NCBI GenBank assembly: GCA_951799425.1
Contig: OX637397.1
Span: forward strand, 11,149,064-11,213,063
DNA: 64,000 nucleotides
Direction of reading: 5' to 3'
Source of the DNA: Ilex aquifolium
Taxonomy: Eukaryota; Streptophyta; Magnoliopsida; Aquifoliales; Aquifoliaceae
The notes beneath the pieces are model-generated. The model saw nothing but the letters and a program-made list of their open reading frames with translations. It had not been told where the DNA came from and ran no database searches. The position numbers and the translations under genes were made by a program. Positions 35,525-47,256 of this stretch are shown in pieces. Numbering within the stretch: the stretch's first letter is position 1; every line of letters starts with the position of its first letter.

Positions 35525-36834
35525 TGATGAGTGCGCGAAAGTGCATTCTAAATACCCTATTATTGGATTAAAATGCTAAAATGTGAATAGAAATAGTTAG
35601 ATATAATTTATATTATTGAATTTAATATCTATTCACACTGAGATATATTTGAGAATGATTTTATAATGTTTTGAATCTTAAACATTGCATTATTAGTTGG
35701 TAAGAGATAATTCATAATTGGACTTTACACTTAATATTTTTGGGACTTTATTATTGGGCTTTTATATTTGTTTTTATTTTGATGACAGCCCATGGAGTAA
35801 AAAGGCTGAAATTGATGCTGCTATTACATGGGCCTAGCACTCATTATTTTTATTGGGCTTGATATTTCTCAAGTTACACGAGATTTGGACTTTAAGGGTT
35901 GAAATAAAAAGGTTGGAATAAAGAGGGGAAGAAAATGTATTTTTTCTAAAAAGACTTGTAAACCTAGCTTTTGTTTTGCCTTTTTCTTTGGTGTGTGTGG
36001 CGGCTGGACTTTTCTTCTTTTTCCTTGGCTTTTGGAGGCTGGAAGAAAAGGAGGGGAGGAGGCGGCTGTTCTAGGCTAAAGGCAGACGACGAAGCAGAGG
36101 GGAAAAAATGCTGATGGCCACCGGTTTGTTCTATTTTTCTAAGAGTTTTTTGTTGTCCATTATATTTATGGGTAACTAAATTCTCTGGTAGGGCGAGGGA
36201 TGAACTTGCACAGTAAATTGTATTTTATATATTTTTAATTTATGCATTCAATTTTTAATTAATAAAACTCTTTTTTTTTATCATTCTCAATTTATTGTTG
36301 AGGTTTTCTTATCCGAATAGTCATAGAGTTTATTCTATTTATGGATTCAGTCATACTTTTTCTATTGAATGGATTAGTTATTTGATTATGTTTGGATCAA
36401 TTACTTATCTATATTGATTTAATTCTTTGCTGCAATATCGCTTCTTGAGTATATTGTCGTCGTTGGATTTTCTCAATAGTGATAATAATTTACGTATTTT
36501 CAAAGTGGTGAATGATTTTTCAAAAGGATTACATGTGGTTTGATCTTGGTTTATAAATCTATACCTTCCGATTGAGAATTTTGGGAATTGAATTCTTAAT
36601 TGAGTTATTCAATGAATTAAGAATAATTAAAATACCAGGTATGTGCAAGGGATTCCTGACGCTTTACCTTTTGTCAAATTTGAGTACTTTTTCCGTTAGT
36701 TACTTTGCTTCACTTTAATTTGCATTTAAAATTAATCTTTGTTCTCCAGTAATCATCTAATATTTTTCTTTAGTTTTTTGTTTCTGTCTATTATTCTTTT
36801 AATTTGTCTCTTTGTGGAATCGACACCCCAAAGC
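35525..36834 (+). repeat. 3' LTR of the Athila-like element, right end missing
   Basis: It begins TGATGAGTGCGCG after the polypurine tract and ends within CACCCCAAAGC. The 5' LTR continues about 43 bp further to CGTAATCA. It has no Mutator-like insertion and so records the empty site. Differences from the 5' LTR are scattered single bases and short indels. Confidence 0.9.
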
Positions 36835-37329
36835 AGTCTCAATGGGTAGACCACCTCCCAGCAGTCCTATGGGCGTACCGAACAACTACTCGAACCGCAA
36901 CCGGCGAGACCCCTTTCAGCCTGGCATATGGAAACGGAGGCCATAGCCCCCGTTGAGGTGGGTGTGTCCTCCGCAAGGATTGAACTTTTTGATCCAATGC
37001 AGAACGAAAGGTCCCTGCTGGTAAACCTCGACCTCCTAGACGAAAAGAGAGATGAGGCACTACAACGAATCTTCTCCTACCAAAGGAGCACGACAAGGTA
37101 CTACAATAAGCGGGTGAGGAGAAGGGGTTTCGGACCAAGTGACCTAGTGTTGAAAAAGTTACTCCCCGCCAGGAAGGATCCAGCCCATGGCAAGCTGGGA
37201 CCTAACTGGGAAGGACCATACGTTCTAAAAAGGATTGTCCGGCCTGGCAACTACGAGTTGCAGACGGAGGAAGGAAGAGACCTACAACATTCATGGAATG
37301 CAGATCACCTGAAACGCTACTACCAGTAG
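36835..37329 (+). pseudogene. Tat element 1 integrase, C-terminal part, frameshifted
   Basis: It starts mid-protein with [31 protein letters not shown], the region after the catalytic Glu. A one-base A insertion near 36929-36934 shifts the frame. It then continues as [11 protein letters not shown]...LDLLDEKRDEAL...GPNWEGPYVLKRIVRPGNYEL...HSWNADHLKRYYQ and a natural stop at 37327-37329. The end of the protein is typical for the lineage. The N-terminal zinc finger and catalytic core are missing. Confidence 0.9.
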
Positions 37330-37411
37330 AAGAGGATTATTGTAAAAATTCCATGTCTTATCAATGAAAATTCCGAAAGCTTGCAATAAACAATGCCTGT
37401 GAGAAACCCAT

Positions 37412-40400
37412 ACGGAAACGGCAGGGCTTTTCAACCTAAGAGCTCGTAAGCTCAAGAGCTCGTAAGCTCGGAAGCGACAAAGCTTTTCAGCCTACGAGCT
37501 CGTAAACTCGGAAGCGACAAGGCTTTTCAGCCTAAGAGCTCGTAAGCTCGGAAGCGGCAAGGCTTTTCAGCCTAAGAGCTCGTAAGCTCGAAAGCGACAA
37601 GACTTTTCAGCCTAAGAGCTCCTAAGCTCGAAAGCGGCAAGGCTTTTCAGCCTAAGAGCTCGTAAGCTCAGCAGCGACAAGGATTTTCAACCTAAGAGCT
37701 CGTAAGCTCGGAAGCGGCAAGGTTTTTCAGCCTAAGAGCTCGTAAGCTCAGAAACGACAAGTCTTTTTAGCCTAAGAACTCGTAAGCTCGGAAGCGGTAG
37801 GGCTTTCAGCCTAAGAGCTCGTAAGCTCAAGAGCTCGTCAGCTCGGAAGCGGCAAGAATTTTCAGCCTAACAGCTCGTACGCTCGGAAGCGACAAGGCTT
37901 TTCAGCCTAAGAGCTCGTAAGCTCAGAAGCGGTAAGGCTTTTTCAGCCCTAAAGCTCGGAAGCGACAAGACTTTTCAGCCTAAGAACTCTTCAGCTCCAA
38001 AGCGGCATGGTTTTTCAGCCTAAGAGCTCGTAAGCTTAGAAGGGGCAAGACTTTTCAGCCGAAGAGCTCGTAAGCTCGGAAGCGACAAGACTTTTCAGCC
38101 TCAGAGCTCGTAAGCTCCACGGCGGCAAGGCTTTTCAGCCTAAGAGCTCGTAAGCTCAGAAGCGGCAAGGTTTTTTAGCCTAAGAGCTCGTAAGCTCGGA
38201 AGCGACAAGGCTTTTCAGCCTAAGAGCTCGTAAGCTCGAAAGCGACAAGGCTTTTCAGCCTAAGAGCTCGTAAGCTCAAGAGCTCATAAGCTCGGAAGCG
38301 GCAAGGCTTTTTTAGCCCTAGAGCTCGTAAGCTCAAGAGCTCGGAAGCGGCAATGCTTTTCAGCCTAAGAGCTCGTAAGCTGGGAAGCGACAAGACTTTT
38401 CAGTCTAAGAGCTCGTAAGCTTCAAAGCGGCAAGGCTTTTCTGCCTCAGAGCTCGTAAGCTCGGAAGCGGCAATGCTTTTCAGCCTAAGAGCTCGTAAGC
38501 TCGGAAGCGACAAGACTTTGCAGCCTAAGAGCTCGTAAGCTCGGAAGCGGCAGGGCTTGTCAGCCTAAGAGCTCGTAAGCTCAAGAGCTCATAAGCTCAA
38601 GAGCTCATAAGCTCGGAAGCGGCAAGACTTTTTCAGCCCTAGAGCTCGTAAGCTCAAGAGCTCGGATGCGGCAATGCTTTTCACCCTAAGAGCTCGTAAG
38701 CTCGGAAGTGACAAGACTTTTCAGCCTAAGAGCTTGTAAGCTTGAAAGCGGCAAGGCTTTTCTGCCTAAGTGCTCGTAAGCTCGGAAGCGGCAAGGCTTT
38801 TCAGCCTAAGAGCTTGTAAGCTCAAAAGCGGCAGGGTTTTTCAGCCTAAGAGCTCGTAAGCTCAAGAGCTTATAAGCTCGGAAACGGCAAGGCTTTTTCA
38901 GCCCTAGAGCTCGTAAGCTTGGAAGCGACAAGACTTTTCAGCCTAAGAGCTCGTAAGCCTGAAAGCGGCAGGGCTTTTATGCCTAAGAACTCGTAAGCTC
39001 GGAAGCGGCAAGACTTTTCAGCCTAAGAGCTCGTAAGCTTGAAAGCGGCAAGGCTTTTCTGCCTAAGTGCTCTTAAGCTCAGAAGAAGCAAGGCTTTTCA
39101 GCCTAAGAACTCGTAAGCTCGAAAACGGCAGGGCTTTTCAGCCTAAGAGCTCGTAAGCTCAAGAGCTTATAAGCTCGGAAACGGCAAGACTTTTTCAGCC
39201 CTAGAGCTCGTAAGCTCAAGAACTCGGAAGCGGCAATGCTTTTCAGCCTAAGAGCTCGTAAGCTCGGAAGCGACAAGACTTTTCAGCCTAAGAGCTCGTA
39301 AGCCTGAAAGCGGCAGGAATTTTCTGCCTAAGAGGTCGTAAGCTCGGAAGCGGCAAGGCTTTTCAGCCTAAGAGCTCGTAAGCTCGGAAGCGACAAAGCT
39401 TTTTAGCCTAAGAGGTCGTAAGCTCAAGAGCTCGTAAGCTCAGAAGCGGCAAGACTTTTCAGCTTAAGAGCTCGTAAGCTCGGAAGCGGCAAGGTTTTTC
39501 AACCTAAGAGCTCGTAAGCTCAAAAGCGACAAGGCTTTTCAGCCTAAGAACTGTTAAGCTCAAGAACTCGTAAGCTCGGAAGGGGTAAAACTTTTCAGCC
39601 TAAGAGCTCGTAATCTCGGAAGCGACAAGACTTTTCAACTCAAAGCTCGTAAGCTAAACAGCGACAAGAATTTTCAGCCTAAGAGCTCGTAAGCTCGAAA
39701 GCGGCAAGGCTTTTTAACCTAAGAGCTCATAAGCTCGGAAGCGGCAAGGCTTTTCAGCCTAAGAGTTCGTAAGCTCGAAAGCGGCAGGGCTTTTCAACCT
39801 AAGAGCTCGTAAGCTCAAGAGCTCATAAGCTCAGAATCGGCAAGGCTTTTTCAGCCCTAGAGCTCGTAAGCTCAAGTGCTCGAAAGCGGCAAGGCTTTTC
39901 TGCCTAAGAGCTCGTAAGCTCGGAAGCGGCAAGGCTTTTTAGCCTAAGAGCTTGGAAGCTCGAAAGTGAAAAAGGCTTTTCAGCCTAAGAGCTCGTAAGC
40001 TCGGAAGTGGCAGGGCTTTCCAGTCTAAGAGCTCGTAAGTTAGGAAGCGGCAAAGCTTTTCAGCTTAAGAGCTCACAAGCTCGAAAGCGGCAGGGATTTT
40101 TAGCCGAAGAGCTTGGAAGCGGCAAGGCTTTTCAGACTAAGAGGTCGTAAGCTCGGAAGGGACAAGGCTTTTCAACATAAGAGCTCGTCAGCTCGAAAGC
40201 AGCATGACTTTTCAGCCTAAGAGCTCGTAAGCTCGAAAGCGGCAAGGCTTTTTCAGCCTTAGAGCTCGTAAGCTCAAGAGCTTGTAAGCTCGGAAGCAGC
40301 AAGACTTTTCAACCTAAGAGCTCGTTAGCTCGGAAACGACAAGTCTTTTCAGCCTAAGAACTCGTAAGCTCGGAAGCAGCAGGGATTTTTAGCTTAAGAG

Positions 40401-41918
40401 CTCGTAAGCTCGGAAGCGGCAAGCATTTTCAGCCTAAGAGCTCGTAAGCTCGAAAGCGACAAGGCTTTAAGCTAAACAACGACAAGACTTTTCAGCCTAA
40501 GAGCTCGTAAGCTCGAAAGCGGCAAGGCTTTTTAGCCTAAGAGCTCATAAGCTCGGAAACGGCAAGGCTTTTCAGCCTAAGAGTTCGGAAGCTCGAAAGC
40601 GGCAGGGCTTTTCAGCCTAAGAGCTCGTAATCTCAAGAGCTCATAAGCTCAGAAGCGGAAAGACTTTTTCAGCCCTAGAGCTCGTAAGCTCAAGTTCTCG
40701 GAGGCGGCAATGCTTTTCAGCCTAAGAGCTCATAAGCTCGGAAGCGACAAAACTTTTTAGCCAAAGAGCTCGTAAGCTTGAAAGCGGCAAGACTTTTCTG
40801 CATAAGAGCTCGTAAGCTCGGAAGCGGCAAGGCTTTTCAGCCTAAGAGCTCGTAAGTTCGAAAAAGACAAGGCTTTTCAGCCTAAGAGCTCGTAAGCTCG
40901 GAAGCGGCAGAGCTTTTCAGTCTAAGAGCTCGTAAGCTCGAAAGCGGCAAGGCTTTTTCAGCCCTAGAGCTCTTAAGCTCGTAAGCTCAGAAGCGACAAG
41001 TCTTTTCAGCCTAAGAACTCGTAAGCTTGGAAGCGGCATAGATTTTTAACCTAAGAGCTCATAAGATCAAGAGCTCGTAGGCTCGGAAGCGGCAAGCCTT
41101 TTCAGCCTAAGAGCTCGTAATCTCGGAAGCGGCAAGACTTTTCAGCCTAAGAGCTCGTAAGCTCGGAAGCGACAAGACTTTTCAGCCTAAGAGCTCATAA
41201 GCTCGGAAGCGACAAGACTTTTCAGCTTAAGAGCTCGCAAGCTCGAAAGCGGCAGGACTTTTAGCCTAAGAGCTCGGAAGCGGCATGGCTTTTCAGCCTA
41301 AGAGCTTGTAAGCTCGGAAGCGACAAGGCTTTTCAGCCTAAGAGCTCGTCAGCTCGAAAGCGGCAGGGCTTTTCAGCCTAAGAGCTCAGAAGCGGCAAGG
41401 CTTTTTCAGCCCTAGAGATCATAAGCTCAAGAGTTCATAGGCTCGAAAGCAACAAGACTTTTCTGCCTAAGAGCTCGTAAGTTCGAAAGCGACAAGGCTT
41501 TTCAGCCTAAGAGCTCGTAAGCTCGGAAGCGAGAAGGATTTTCAGCCTAAGAGCTCGTAAGCTCAAGAACTTGTAAGCTCGGAAGCGACAAGGCTTTTCA
41601 ACCTTAGAGCTCGTAAGCTAAAGAGCGGCAAGACTTTTCAGCCTAAGAGCTCGGAAGAGGCAAGGCTTTTCAGCTTTGCCGCTCGTAAGCTCGAATGCGG
41701 TAGGGCTTTTCAGCCTCAGAGCTCGTAAGCTCAAGAGCTCATAAGCTCGGAAGCGGGCAAGGCTTTTTCATCCCTAGAGCTCGTAGGCTCAAGAGCTCGG
41801 AAGCGGCAATGCTTTTCAGCCTAAGAGCTCGTAAGCTCGGAAGCGACAAGACTTTTCAGCCAAAGAGCGGGTAAGCTTGAAAGCGGCAAGGCTTTTCAGC
41901 CTAAGAGATCGTAAGCTC
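37412..41918. repeat. 40-bp tandem repeat array (about 110 copies) in the Tat 3' region
   Basis: The monomer is 40 bp: GGCTTTTCAGCCTAAGAGCT then CGTAAGCTCGGAAGCGGCAA. Each unit holds two small inverted repeats, GGCT-TTTC-AGCC and GAGCT-CGTA-AGCTC. Variants include AAGCGACAAGA for AAGCGGCAAGG, an added AAGAGCTCATAAGCTC segment and TTTTTCAGCCCTAGAGCTC. These added-segment variants recur at about 38278, 38597, 38863, 39158, 39804, 40633 and 41716, so parts of the array show higher-order periods near 300 bp. Tandem repeats between integrase and the 3' LTR are known in Tat/Ogre-type elements. No long frame crosses the array. Confidence 0.95.
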
Positions 41919-42959
41919 AAAGTAGTAAACTACTCACCTTGATTTCCAAACTCCAATTCAAAGCACTCTCTCTCAACCTCAATGCAATCACCTCCTAATC
42001 CAAAATAACATATAACAATCAATCCCTATTCCTAATTTCGTCGTTTCGCGCTTCTATATTTAATTTACGTACCTCCTATCTATTGATATATATTTAATAT
42101 ATCATTTACATATAAATACCCTTTATAATACGAGGTAATAAGGTATAGAAGTATTCTGGCTGTTTAGAAAAAGTTTCTAAAGTTTCGGGGTCAAATCATA
42201 ATTTTTGAAACTTTTGGTGTCAAAGTGTAATTTCTTTGAAAAACGAATTTTCTGTTTTCGGGCTGCCATAAATTTTCTAAAATTTTATTCTTCCAACTTA
42301 CCAAGTAAAACAGTGGTTAAAATTAAGTTTAGAAGAATATATAGGTCAAAGTAAAACTCTTTGAAATTAAAGGGGAGTTTTCCATAATTTTACACTTTTT
42401 CATCATCTTCTTCCTACGGAAACTCTAAACCAGTAACTTCTCTTTCCCTTTTTTTTTTTTTTTATCTTTTTCTTCCCAACACATTGATTAAATTCTTTCA
42501 ACCACTTCAAGATCAACTAATCTTAACTTAGGTCTAAAAATCCATAAATTAGCAACTTTCAATAAAACCTATTTGCATCTTCATCAATATATATATATAT
42601 ATATATATTCATTATCACTATTTATAATAAACCTAATACCATGTAATTAAATAGAATACAAAACCCCTAAACTAAATACCTTGGATAGATTCAAGCCCCT
42701 TTCTTCTTTTTTTCCTCCTCCTTCTCTGTCTCTCTCCACCTCTTTCTCTTCTAAGCCCACGCTGCCTTCTTTCTTTCTTCTTATTTTTTTTTCTTCTCTT
42801 GCCCTATTTTGACTGCCTACATATATAAGTATATAACATAAAAGAAACCCTACACCTCCTCAAATTCATTAAATACATTAACATCTCTTTCTAAATAAAA
42901 TATCCCAAATTATCCTAAAAACTAATATTATATATATTTTTTAAATTTGGGATATTACA
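41919..42959 (-). repeat. LTR fragment of a minus-strand retroelement
   Basis: The right end on the minus strand reads TGTAATATCCC, an LTR-start-like terminus. The interior is AT-rich with TC-rich stretches and an (AT)n run at about 42583-42608. The left side is cut abruptly at the end of the 40-bp array, with no primer-binding site. It differs in sequence from the fragment at 43955-44573. Confidence 0.5.
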
Positions 42960-43142
42960 TTTACTTTCCAAGAGAACAAGCCCACATAATTTCCCTAATG
43001 TAATTTCTCCCCATTGAGAAGCTCAGTGGCACAGAATGATGTCATTTAAATAGTATGTTTTTAAGTAGATTGGTTCACATTTATGAAAGAAAAAAGACTA
43101 GAATTCAACTTAGTCGTATCTTCATGTAATCATGCTCTCTTA
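42960..43142. other. 3' flank of the TNL fragment
   Basis: A short stretch between an LTR fragment and the TNL pseudogene. It is probably the gene's former 3' region; nothing else is seen. Confidence 0.4.
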
Positions 43143-43954
43143 TGTTCAAATTCAAGTTGAATCAAGCTCAATCCTCAACCTCTTACCGTGATTGTCTTCA
43201 AAGTTTTTGCTCGTTTTCAATACATCAATAGCGCTTCTTCTCTTAGGATGTAAACAAACACTTGCATCGATCGAAAATTGTCCATGCTGATTTTCTTGAA
43301 TATTTGGTTTGTATATAGGATGAACAACACACTTCTTCACTTCCATAGATGGGTCTGTTTTGATAGAGATCTCCATTCTTTCTCCCCTTTTACTGGGCCA
43401 AACTCAAGTACTGATATATAACTCAACCACGAGTGTTCTTTCTGGGTTACAGGAATGCTTTGGTATGTAGGCATATGGATTCATTTGATGTCATTGGTTT
43501 TATCATGGGTAACAAAGAACGGAGCAACGGTTACTTCATCTTCTTCCTTAGCTTCACAAATAGCCCAAATACTCAATCCTTTTAACTTAGTCTCCAGGTC
43601 TAATGGCATATTGAAAGATATTGAAGATCCAATTCTTTGATGGATATAATACTTGTGAATCATAATAATTGGAAGGAAATAGCTGTAAATACTATCATCA
43701 AAATGTCCCTGTTACATGAAAATGATGATATGTGTGTGTGTGAGAGAGAGAGAGAGACCTTGAGGAAATTATCTTTAACATTGGCCAGAATGCTGATTTG
43801 TTCGTGATGAATGGTTCGCATGGAATCAATGTTCCTCGGGTCCTGCATGTCTGCCGATCTATTGCAATTAGAGAGAAATAGAAATTCCTGTCTTTTGAAG
43901 TCAAAAAATTCGGTAATTTATCCATTGATGTGCAATCATCTGCATGTAGTGTCC
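43143..43954 (-). pseudogene. TNL receptor pseudogene, 3' end only (last LRR part and C-JID exon)
   Basis: It is homologous to 12353-13200 of the intact gene. It keeps the end of the LRR exon (LHADDCTSMDKLPNF), the small intron with a (TG)n(AG)n tract (43731-43757) and the C-JID exon (HQRIGSSISFNMPL, ERMEISI, KPNIQENQHGQ, GKRLRIE). A TGA around 43480 interrupts the C-JID frame (TNDIK then stop), and the LRR portion is frameshifted. Homology stops at about 43954, where LTR sequence begins, so TIR, NB-ARC and most LRRs are gone. It is not a functional receptor. It shows that the locus once held at least two TNL genes in the same orientation. Confidence 0.92.
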
Positions 43955-44573
43955 GGACAGTGCTTGGGCGTCCGGATGTTGCAAATTCACTGTTTTGGAT
44001 GAACAATAAGATTTTAGGATAGGGAGTACCGTTTGGATAATGTCTGGGACGTCCGAACGGTGCCAATTTTATGTCCCTGCTTGCAGAGCAGTTTTCACTT
44101 ATTTAGAAGTCGATTCAGGAATTTTCGTGAAACACACTTTTGTAGCCCTTGAAGTCTAGTTTTCACTGTCCAAAAATCAGCTCAATCGGAGTTCGGAAGA
44201 GAAAGTTATGGCTAAAATATTAAGGTAGTGTCAAATTTCTTCCTACCCTAATTCTTTCTAAAATGCACTTTAACTCCGAAATACTTCCTAACTTCTAATA
44301 CATCCTATATTACTTCTCCCAAGGTTTCTCGACCTTCCAACTTCAATAGAAATCTTATTTTGACTTAAAAATATTTAGAAACTTACATAATCATTGTTCT
44401 CAAGTTTAAACACCTTCAAAATTAATTTTGACCTGAAAATCAATTCGTCTAAAACTCAAACTTCACGATCAATCTTTTAATAACGATTCAAAGCTTCTAC
44501 AATCCTTTTATTCATCTTATGAGAAATATTAATATAATATTATTTTTATTTAATTCTAGTACAGGGTCTTACA
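43955..44573 (-). repeat. LTR fragment of a second minus-strand retroelement
   Basis: The right end on the minus strand reads TGTAAGACCCTG, a typical Ty3/gypsy LTR start. The segment 44350-44560 resembles 9700-9900 in the first element's LTR, so the two belong to related families. The left end abuts the truncated TNL exon and marks the breakpoint. Confidence 0.6.
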
Positions 44574-44666
44574 CATGTCCATCCCTTTTCATTTACACTT
44601 TAAGACAATAACCACAATGCTTTCCAGTTCCCTCTAAATTTTATGTCATTAATATCAAATGTATTA

Positions 44667-44976
44667 CTCCCTCCGTTCCTAAATATCTGTCGTTCAAGGT
44701 TTTTGCGCAGGGATTAAGGAAGTTATTAAATAGCTCTAATATGAGGAAAAAATAATTGCACAAGACTAAAATACCCTTATTCAATACGTATTGGGAAGGA
44801 AAAGAATATGAAAGGCACTTAGCATACACCTAATCTAATGCATTGAAAAGTTAAAAACAGAGATAAGGGTAAATTTGAAAGAAAAAATATTAATTATGCT
44901 TTGATTTCATTAAACGACAGATATTATGGAATAAAAAAAATTGTGTAAAACGATAGATATTTAAGAACGGAGGAAG
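44667..44976. mobile_element. Stowaway MITE (Tc1/mariner type), 310 bp
   Basis: It begins CTCCCTCCGTTCC and ends GAACGGAGGAAG, flanked by TA on both sides (44665-44666 and 44977-44978). The inverted repeats extend about 27 bp (CTAAATATCTGTCG against CGATAGATATTTAAG). The CTCCCTCCGTTCC terminus and TA duplication define the Stowaway family. There is no coding capacity. Confidence 0.95.
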
Positions 44977-44978
44977 TA

Positions 44979-47234
44979 CTTGTTTGTCTAAAATATTTTC
45001 CTTTTAAATTCTAGATATCCTTGAGGGCGACAATGCCTCTACACAAATACACTCTAGGACATGAATTTAACTTCTAAATTTGACCAACCTCAAGATTCAA
45101 GTCATGAACAAAGAGCTTTGGGAAGAAAAAAAAAGAACAATACAGCGAATTAGAAAAAAAGGCAAAAAGGAAAAAAAAAAACAAAGCGGGGTGCTTTGTG
45201 GTTTTCATGGGGAAAGAAAAAACATTGGTGTTCATCATTAGTACCCAAATATATGTACTCACTTTCTAGGACTTCGTATCTTTTAGACCCATTGGCCTTC
45301 AGCACAACAGCTTTTTCTTCGTCTCTAAAACCTTCTTGAAAAGGAGAATTTACAGATCAGCACATATAACCACATTCTCTATTTGCACAACAATAAAATA
45401 AAGCAACGCCACAAAATAAAATGTTGTCAAAATCCTAATTATCACCAGTTTTCGCTCTCTTGATCTAGTTGTCTCATGACCTTGATTATGCTTCCACAGA
45501 GAAAATGTACACCACCACTTATTATCCTCTATAAAAAAAACAAAAAAACAAAAAAGAACCTCAACCACAACCTCATGAGTGTTCAAATCTGACCTATATA
45601 TCACCCATTTATGTGTACCGATAATGCGATAATGTTATCTCACAATATTTTTGGGTACCATTTTTCATAACGAAAATTTACAGAACATACATATTGTATA
45701 TGCATTCATGCAGATAATACCTTAGAAGACAAAACTTGAATGAGAATTCATCAACTCATCATTACTTCAAACTTATTCTTCAAAAAAAAAGAGAGATAAC
45801 AAACAAACAATCCCATTACTAATTAATAACAAAGAAACAATCCCATTACTAATTAATGACAAACAAATACCCAAAAAAGAATTCAACTTCATTAGCAGTA
45901 ATATGCATACATATAAGCAAACCCTTGACGATCCTGTATTTTGCTCATATAAGGTAAATGCTTATATATAAGCAAAATGCATACCAAAGTTGGAAGCCCA
46001 CCGAGAGTTATGGCACCCAAATTTTCAACCTGAAAATATTAGCTAGCAAAAACCGAAATATAAAGATCCTTAACCTTATTAATCAAGGATTAGTAGGGGT
46101 AGACACACAGGACATGGGCATTACAAATCACTACTAAACATTTCTAAATAAAATAATAATAATTGAAAAGCTCATGTGGTAAGGATTAAGGTTAATAAAA
46201 AAAAATAACCACAAAATTAAAGACAAACACTTAATTGATAAGGAAATCGAATGAACCTTAGAAATGCTTTTGGTGGCAAGGATGCAAAGCTAAACCCATA
46301 TCTAGATCAAAAGTAGCAAAAAAGATGGTTTAATTTATTCATGAACAAACATAAATATCTTTTTATTGAAGCATAATAACGAACAATTTGTATACAACCA
46401 TTATTGAAGTGCAATTAGAAAACAGCAATTAGAAACCAAGAGTCGAAGAATTCAAACCTTGACAACATGCATCATCACCCCACCAGTAGACACAAGGGCA
46501 TGTTGGATAAAAGCACAAAAAGAAAATAAGTAAATGGATAAAAAAACAAAATAAAAAAAAAAAACTTCATAAGTTTTCTCAGTAACCAAACAACATAGAA
46601 ATCAAAAATAATTCACAATCAAAATTATTGAATACGAACAAAAGACATGAAATTTAGGGAAAAATGACTAAATTCTATAAAAGGCAGACTCATTTAAAGC
46701 ATTAATGAATGTAAACTAATTTCATAATAACCAAATTTCAGCTAATTTCATGAATGTTCAAAATAAGAAACCCATTGTACAATCCATTGCGTCAACTGTA
46801 AACCTTTGATTATTTATTGCACAATCCAAAGCAATCTAAACCCAATAAATAAATAAACATCAAATGAAAACCCAATAAACAAATACAATTCTATTATCAA
46901 TGGCATACCCAAAATTAAACAAAGTGAAAAAAAAAAATTAAAGCAAACCAAAAAAAAAAAGAGAATAAATCAAAACCCAAGGAACATAATCCAATGAACG
47001 TCATACGAATATAGTTACCTATCAAAGACGGGCATAAATTCAACCCACCAAATATGTATATAGTGAATTCATATCAATCAAACAAAAAATCAATGGTAGA
47101 GTATAAAATATTTCTCTCACACATTTCAACAAACACTTGGTCTGGAGTATGAATTTGCAACAATTATTTTTCCCCAAAATTTAATACCAAATATGTGCTT
47201 TATGTGTGTTTTGTGTGTCTGTGTGTGTGGTGGT
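44979..47234. other. AT-rich intergenic DNA, no gene recognised
   Basis: There are many A-rich runs and no convincing frame on either strand. A 30-bp tandem pair (ACAATCCCATTACTAATTAA, 45807 and 45837) is present. Nothing else is supported. Confidence 0.5.
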
Positions 47235-47256
47235 GGGGGGGGGGGGGGGGGGGGGG
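47235..47256. repeat. Poly(G)22 tract
   Basis: Twenty-two consecutive G residues follow a GT-rich run. The flanking frames give glycine- or proline-rich ORFs of no merit. Confidence 0.85.

Larger units (their letters stand above)
25765..36834 (+). mobile_element. Athila-like Ty3/gypsy element inserted in Tat element 1
   Basis: It has two LTRs in direct orientation, a tRNA-Asp-type primer-binding site, gag-protease, RT, RNase H, integrase, and a 1.6-kb non-coding 3' region ending in a polypurine tract. It splits Tat element 1. Its 3' LTR lacks the last roughly 43 bp present in the 5' LTR and abuts Tat integrase sequence, so the right target duplication is lost. The gag Cys-His box, the DLGAS protease core, the FMDD RT motif and the primer type all fit the Athila group. 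Confidence 0.92.
36835..41918 (+). mobile_element. Ty3/gypsy Tat-lineage element 1, right part
   Basis: This holds the C-terminal integrase frame followed by a long tandem-repeat 3' region. The second RNase H and the first part of integrase are absent between 25754 and 36835. Together with the clipped Athila 3' LTR, this implies one deletion across the right Athila/Tat junction after insertion. No 3' LTR of this element is found; the array joins unrelated LTR sequence at about 41919. Confidence 0.85.

Noticed and set aside
37412..41918. Regular repeats of about 40 bp that might suggest a CRISPR array
   Set aside because: The units are directly contiguous with no unique spacers, lie after a retrotransposon integrase, and the genome is a plant. 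It is a minisatellite.
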